A stretch of DNA of 64,000 nt. Source: Mucilaginibacter yixingensis (GTDB lineage Bacteria > Bacteroidota > Bacteroidia > Sphingobacteriales > Sphingobacteriaceae). The notes beneath the pieces are model-generated. The model worked only from the letters and a program-made list of their open reading frames with translations, was not told the origin of the DNA and did no database searches. Location: positions 5,146,001 through 5,210,000 of the forward strand of contig NZ_CP160205.1 in NCBI RefSeq assembly GCF_041080815.1, read 5' to 3'. This document shows, one piece after another, positions 59,992-64,000 of this stretch; the first letter of the stretch is position 1; the number at the start of each line of letters is the position of its first letter. A program made the position numbers and the translations under genes.

Positions 59992-62586
59992 GTGCGTAAA
60001 TATCTGTTAACGTGTTTAATATTGGTGCTTGGGGCAGCCGCAATAGCTCAGCAAAGAAGTACCATTAACTTATTAAAAAGTGACCATACTACCCGTATGC
60101 TCATTAATGGGGTTGATGTGTACAAGGTGTACCAGGGTACTTTTCAGCAAAAATATTCTGTGCTGACGTCAGACAGTGCTTATGTGTATCTGAAAGAAAA
60201 TCGTTTTGATGCCTTCGGTCACGTAAGTATTACCCAGGGCGATACACTGCATATTTATGCAGATACCCTTAATTATGATGATAATACCAAAATTGCCATC
60301 CTGACCAGAAATGTGCGCATGGTTGATAAAGACGCCACGCTCACCACCAACAACTTTACCTATAACACCGCCACCCGCATAGGTACTTATGTTAACGGCG
60401 GTAAGCTGGTAAATAAAGGTAACACGCTCACCAGTATGAATGGCTATTACTACGCCATCCCGCGCGATTCTTATTTCCGTTACAACGTAAAACTGGTTAG
60501 CGCCGATGCCAATATTGTGGCAGATACGCTGCGGTATAATACCGGCAGTCGCATTGCGTACTTTTTAGGCCCAACCAATATTCTGGGCAAAAAAGATAAG
60601 GATACCCTTTATACCGAAAACGGTAACTATAATACCCAAACTGAACAAGCTGCCTTTGGGCAGAACAACCTGTATAAGCAAGGCTCAAAGACGCTGCAGG
60701 GCGATAGCCTTTTTTATGACCGCCTGAAAGGTTACGGCCGCGCAGTAAAACACGTAACTTTTGACGACCAGGAACAGAAGATGACCATTAAAGGTCAGAT
60801 TGGTGAATATTACAAAAGCGATGACCGGGCCGTGGTAACTATTGATCCCTACGTGATTTTTGTAACTGAGGAAAAGGACACCACCAAAAACAAGGTAGAC
60901 ACAGTGCTGAAAAAACTGCCGGTAACCGATAGCCTGAAAAACGTGAAGCCCGACAGTTTGTCTAAAAAGAATGTAGCGCCGGCTGTAGCCTCAAAAACGG
61001 CAAAGCCAACAAGCCCGGCTACACCTGTACCTGCCAGACCAATACCACCAAAAGTTACGGCCAAGCCAACCACCGTGCCGCCGCCGGCACCGGTACAGTT
61101 ACCGCCAAATGCAACGGCGGCACAGCGCCAGGCATATATGGCAGCCAATGCTGCACGGAACGCGCAAATGGCCAAAACGCAGCAACAGGCCGTTGGCCTA
61201 GCTGTGCAGGCGGTTAAACCGGCCTTGCCCCCGCCACCCCACCCTCTTACTACAACAACGGTAAGCTTTACGCCTCTGGTTATTAAACGCCCGACAGTGG
61301 GCGGTCGCATAGTTAAAGACAGCGTGCCGATGAAACGCGACACCATGTACATTGGTGCCGATACACTGGAAACGCAGATCATGACCTTCAAAAAACTGAA
61401 GGAGGTACAAGAAAAGCGCCGCATTGCAGGTATTGTAGATACCACCCGTAAACTGCGTCGGCCGTTTGTGCCGGATAAGGTGCAGCCCAAACAGCTATTG
61501 CCAATGAAGCCTGCCCTGGAGCCACAGCCTGCTTATTACTTGCATAAACCGTTGAATGCGGTAAAGCCGGCTATCGACACCGTTGCCCTGGCAAAAAAAA
61601 TAGCGGCAGCAGCCAAAAGGAAAGCTGCAGCCGATAGTATCCTGACTAGGAGAAGAGCCGACTCGTTGGCCAAAGGTCTGATCAGGCCGCCGCTGCCGGA
61701 TACGGCCCGCATCCGTACACTGAGCGCGCACCATAACGTAAAAATATTTAAGTCTGATTTGCAGGCCAAGTCAGACTCGTTGTTCTACAGCTCGAGCGAC
61801 TCGGTGATCCGGTGTTATGTTAAACCGATGTTCTGGACAACGGGCACGCAGATGTCTGGCGATACCATCAATCTGCAGATGAAGAACAAAAAGATGGATA
61901 ATATGGACATCTACCCTAATGCCTTTGCCGTTAACGTAGAAGAGAAAGACTCTACCTACTTTAACCAGATGGGCGGGCGGCGGATGCATGCCTTCTTTAA
62001 AGACAACAAGATGGACCGGCTGAATGTGGACGGTAATGCAGAGACCATCTATTTTAATCGTGATAAAAATAAAGGCAACAAGGTAACCAGCATGCAGCGC
62101 TCATTGAGTAGCGGCATCAGGGTATTGTTTAAGGCCAACGAGGTGCTGCGTCTCTCATTCACCACCAAGCCCGAGAACAAGGATTACCCGATGAATAAGC
62201 TGAAGGAGGAAGATAAGATCCTGAAAAACTTCATCTGGAAACCCAAAGACCGGCCGGCATCAAAAGAAGATGTCATTCATCCGAAGAAGACACCGCCAGT
62301 GAAAGCAGAAAGCAAAAAGCCGAAAGCCGAAAGCAAGTCGGGCGCAAAAGATGCTGCTAAAAAGCCGGCGGTAACGGGTAAGCCCGCTGTTAAGGGAGAT
62401 GACGGGAAGACGAAAGCAGACGCTAAATCTACAGATAACAAGCCAGCGGCTAAAGATAGTTTGGCTACAAAGTCGCCTGCTGTTAAAGATACCATCAAAA
62501 CACAAACCAAGCCTGCGCAACTTAAACGGGATACTGTAAAAGCAGACACTGTAAAGAAACAGCAGCAGATAATTAAAAAATCATAA
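59992..62586 (+). CDS. OstA/LptA-like envelope protein
   Basis: An 864-residue exported protein starting with GTG (MRKYLLTCLILVLGAAAIAQ, signal peptide). The N-terminal 300 residues are OstA-like repeats (VYVYLKENRFDAFGHVSI-type strands, DTLNYDDNTKIAILTRNVRM). A long Pro/Ala/Lys-rich linker (about 310-420) precedes a second OstA-like part (about 580-740), and a Lys/Ala/Pro tail (770-864). In Gram-negatives OstA/LptA proteins bridge lipopolysaccharide to the outer membrane. The linkers are unusually long compared with LptA. Confidence 0.85.
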   Translation: MRKYLLTCLILVLGAAAIAQQRSTINLLKSDHTTRMLINGVDVYKVYQGTFQQKYSVLTSDSAYVYLKENRFDAFGHVSITQGDTLHIYADTLNYDDNTKIAILTRNVRMVDKDATLTTNNFTYNTATRIGTYVNGGKLVNKGNTLTSMNGYYYAIPRDSYFRYNVKLVSADANIVADTLRYNTGSRIAYFLGPTNILGKKDKDTLYTENGNYNTQTEQAAFGQNNLYKQGSKTLQGDSLFYDRLKGYGRAVKHVTFDDQEQKMTIKGQIGEYYKSDDRAVVTIDPYVIFVTEEKDTTKNKVDTVLKKLPVTDSLKNVKPDSLSKKNVAPAVASKTAKPTSPATPVPARPIPPKVTAKPTTVPPPAPVQLPPNATAAQRQAYMAANAARNAQMAKTQQQAVGLAVQAVKPALPPPPHPLTTTTVSFTPLVIKRPTVGGRIVKDSVPMKRDTMYIGADTLETQIMTFKKLKEVQEKRRIAGIVDTTRKLRRPFVPDKVQPKQLLPMKPALEPQPAYYLHKPLNAVKPAIDTVALAKKIAAAAKRKAAADSILTRRRADSLAKGLIRPPLPDTARIRTLSAHHNVKIFKSDLQAKSDSLFYSSSDSVIRCYVKPMFWTTGTQMSGDTINLQMKNKKMDNMDIYPNAFAVNVEEKDSTYFNQMGGRRMHAFFKDNKMDRLNVDGNAETIYFNRDKNKGNKVTSMQRSLSSGIRVLFKANEVLRLSFTTKPENKDYPMNKLKEEDKILKNFIWKPKDRPASKEDVIHPKKTPPVKAESKKPKAESKSGAKDAAKKPAVTGKPAVKGDDGKTKADAKSTDNKPAAKDSLATKSPAVKDTIKTQTKPAQLKRDTVKADTVKKQQQIIKKS

Positions 62587-62590
62587 ACAG

Positions 62591-62716
62591 TTTGTCATTG
62601 CGAGGAACGGCTGGGGCTGTGTTTAGGGGTGACGAAGCAATCTCGTTGCATGCATAACGACTTTGCCTATCCAGACTATCCTTCGACGAGATTGCTTCGT
62701 TCCTCGCAATGACAAA
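62591..62716. repeat. Palindromic intergenic repeat, family A copy 2
   Basis: Outer arms TTTGTCATTGCGAGGAACG / CGTTCCTCGCAATGACAAA are perfectly complementary; inner arms ACGAAGCAATCTCGT / ACGAGATTGCTTCGT repeat the copy at 35.5 kb. Confidence 0.85.
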
Positions 62717-62825
62717 CGGGGAAGAGCAGACGAGAAGGGTTCATTAAACTGTGTAAAGCTTTACGCTTTATGCTTTCGGCTTTTCGCTTAAAATCCCCAA
62801 CTTCGCAGCTCTTGTAAACGAAAAT

Positions 62826-64000
62826 ATGTTAGCACATCATCATAAAATTGCTACCGAGCTTGCGGTGACAGGCAAGCAGGTTAGCGCTACTATTCAGCTT
62901 TTAGACGAGGGGGCAACTGTACCCTTTATTTCACGTTACCGTAAAGAACTGACCGGTAGCTTAGACGAGGTACAGGTGGCCGCCATCCGCGATCGCGTGC
63001 AGCAGCTGCGCGATCTGGATAAGCGCAGGGAAGCCATTCTGAAATCGCTTAACGATATGGGTAAACTGACGCCCGAACTGGAGAAAGCCGTTAATGAGGC
63101 CGAAACCATGGTGGCGCTGGAAGACGTGTACCTGCCCTATCGCCCTAAACGCAAAACCCGCGCAACTACCGCGCGCGAGAAAGGCCTGCAGCCGTTGGCT
63201 GATCTCATCCTGGAGCAAAATAAAATTGATCTGGATGCCGAGGCTGATAAATATATAGATGCCGAAAAAGGCGTGAACTCGCCAGAGGAAGCCTTGGCTG
63301 GCGCCCGCGATATTATTGCCGAGCACATTGCCGAGCATGCCGAAACGCGCGCCAAGATGCGCGAGTTGTTCATCAACCAGGGAACTTTTCAAAGTAAAGT
63401 GGTTGATGGCAAAGAAGAATCCGGTATTAAATACAAAGACTATTTTGAGTGGAGCGAGCCGGTAAAAACAGCGCCATCACACCGCGTGCTGGCCATGCGC
63501 CGTGGCGAGAAAGAAGAAATTTTGTGGCTGGATATCCAACCGCCGGAAGACGAAGCTATTGCCCTGTTGGATAATGCCTTTGTAAAAGGCATGAACAAAA
63601 GCAGCGATCAGGTGCGTCTGGCCATTATGGATGGCTACAAACGGCTGCTCAAACCATCAATGGAAACAGAGGTGCGCTTGTTCACTAAAAAAGCGGCTGA
63701 TGAGGAAGCGATCAAGGTGTTTGCCGAGAACGCCCGTCAGCTGTTACTGGCTGCGCCGATGGGACAAAAACGTACCATGGCGATAGATCCTGGTTTCCGT
63801 ACCGGCTGTAAACTGGTTTGCCTGGATGAGCAGGGCAAGTTGCTGGAGTATACGGCCATTTTCCCGCACACGGGGGCAGGTCAGGCCAAGGAAGCCGAGA
63901 AAACCGTAGAGTTTTTGTATAAGAAGCATAACATCGAAGCCATTGCCATTGGCAACGGTACCGCTGGCAGAGAAACAGAAGTGTTTGTGCGCAAGCTTGA
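62826..64000 (+). CDS. tex: RNA-binding transcriptional accessory protein Tex (3' partial)
   Basis: The frame runs off the right edge; 391 residues are visible of an expected 750 or so. The N-terminal Tex-like helical domain (MLAHHHKIATELAVTGKQV, GATVPFISRYRKE, EDVYLPYRPKRKTRA) and the start of the YqgF/RNase H-like domain (MAIDPGFRTGCKLVCLDEQG) are clear. The S1 RNA-binding end is outside the window. Tex acts in transcription and RNA metabolism and supports stress and virulence traits in several bacteria. ATG 62826 is the first plausible start. Confidence 0.94.
   Translation, partial: MLAHHHKIATELAVTGKQVSATIQLLDEGATVPFISRYRKELTGSLDEVQVAAIRDRVQQLRDLDKRREAILKSLNDMGKLTPELEKAVNEAETMVALEDVYLPYRPKRKTRATTAREKGLQPLADLILEQNKIDLDAEADKYIDAEKGVNSPEEALAGARDIIAEHIAEHAETRAKMRELFINQGTFQSKVVDGKEESGIKYKDYFEWSEPVKTAPSHRVLAMRRGEKEEILWLDIQPPEDEAIALLDNAFVKGMNKSSDQVRLAIMDGYKRLLKPSMETEVRLFTKKAADEEAIKVFAENARQLLLAAPMGQKRTMAIDPGFRTGCKLVCLDEQGKLLEYTAIFPHTGAGQAKEAEKTVEFLYKKHNIEAIAIGNGTAGRETEVFVRKL

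Noticed and set aside
60849..61490. Minus-strand open frame of 213 codons rich in Gly/Val/Ala inside the OstA-like gene
   Set aside because: Created by the repetitive Pro/Ala/Lys linker on the plus strand.

Overview
The window looks like chromosome from a Sphingobacteriaceae-type Bacteroidota, most like Mucilaginibacter or Pedobacter. The evidence is TAnnTTTG-type -7 promoter boxes, few Shine-Dalgarno sequences, many small lipoproteins, DUF1080, DUF4142, DUF4382 and OstA-like proteins, paired FKBP lipoproteins, an S1/P1 nuclease and rhamnogalacturonan acetylesterases. No rRNA genes and no CRISPR array were seen. The only tRNA sequence is a 3' fragment.

Region 1 (1-17,348) is accessory and stress or signalling flavoured. 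In the lines I sampled it is more GC-rich than the rest. It starts with a PA2169-family stress protein, followed by a tightly overlapping five-gene redox operon: PNPOx-like protein, flavodoxin-fold reductase, FAD/NAD(P) protein, DUF1543 and an HD hydrolase. Then come a DUF6496 protein, a short-chain dehydrogenase with a Tat-like leader, DUF4142 and Hsp20. Next is a dense sensory block: a LOV (blue-light) histidine kinase with its overlapping response regulator, a receiver-kinase hybrid, a NEW3/ABC transporter operon, another lone receiver and a 903-residue PAS/GAF kinase with an extra C-terminal domain.

Region 2 (17,349-23,210) is decayed and mobile. It holds a carotenoid desaturase (crtI) relic stopped by TGA and fused to the tail of a DNA recombinase, an unidentified gene remnant, a complete IS21-family element (istA/istB), an AT-rich P-loop ATPase of probable defence type with a C-terminal frameshift, a 145-bp structured palindrome and a 42-nt 3' piece of tRNA-Pro(GGG). 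The tRNA piece has the form of an integration scar. I infer that it marks the right edge of a genomic island that includes region 2 and probably region 1.

Region 3 (23,210-64,000) is mostly core chromosome. It contains secreted proteins, a Na+/H+ antiporter, a phosphosugar mutase, two acetylesterases, a secreted PPC-domain protein, a TlpA-like thioredoxin, an esterase pseudogene, an S1 nuclease and an ATP-dependent DNA ligase. A molybdenum cofactor cluster follows (moeB-like, mobA-like fusion, moaC, moeA, moaA), then ansA-tatD-FKBP-FKBP-nrnA, ndk, DUF721-recF, a TPR protein, ribH, a bacilliredoxin, dapF, a Deg protease, tilS, an OstA-like protein and a 3'-truncated tex. Intergenic spaces here carry several families of long palindromes and dispersed repeats, including a MITE-like element that supplies the stop codon of the TPR gene.

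The best candidates for something new are the LOV-kinase sensory block beside a dead carotenoid gene, the flavin/redox operon at 0.4-4.3 kb, and the ATPase plus structured palindrome next to the tRNA scar.
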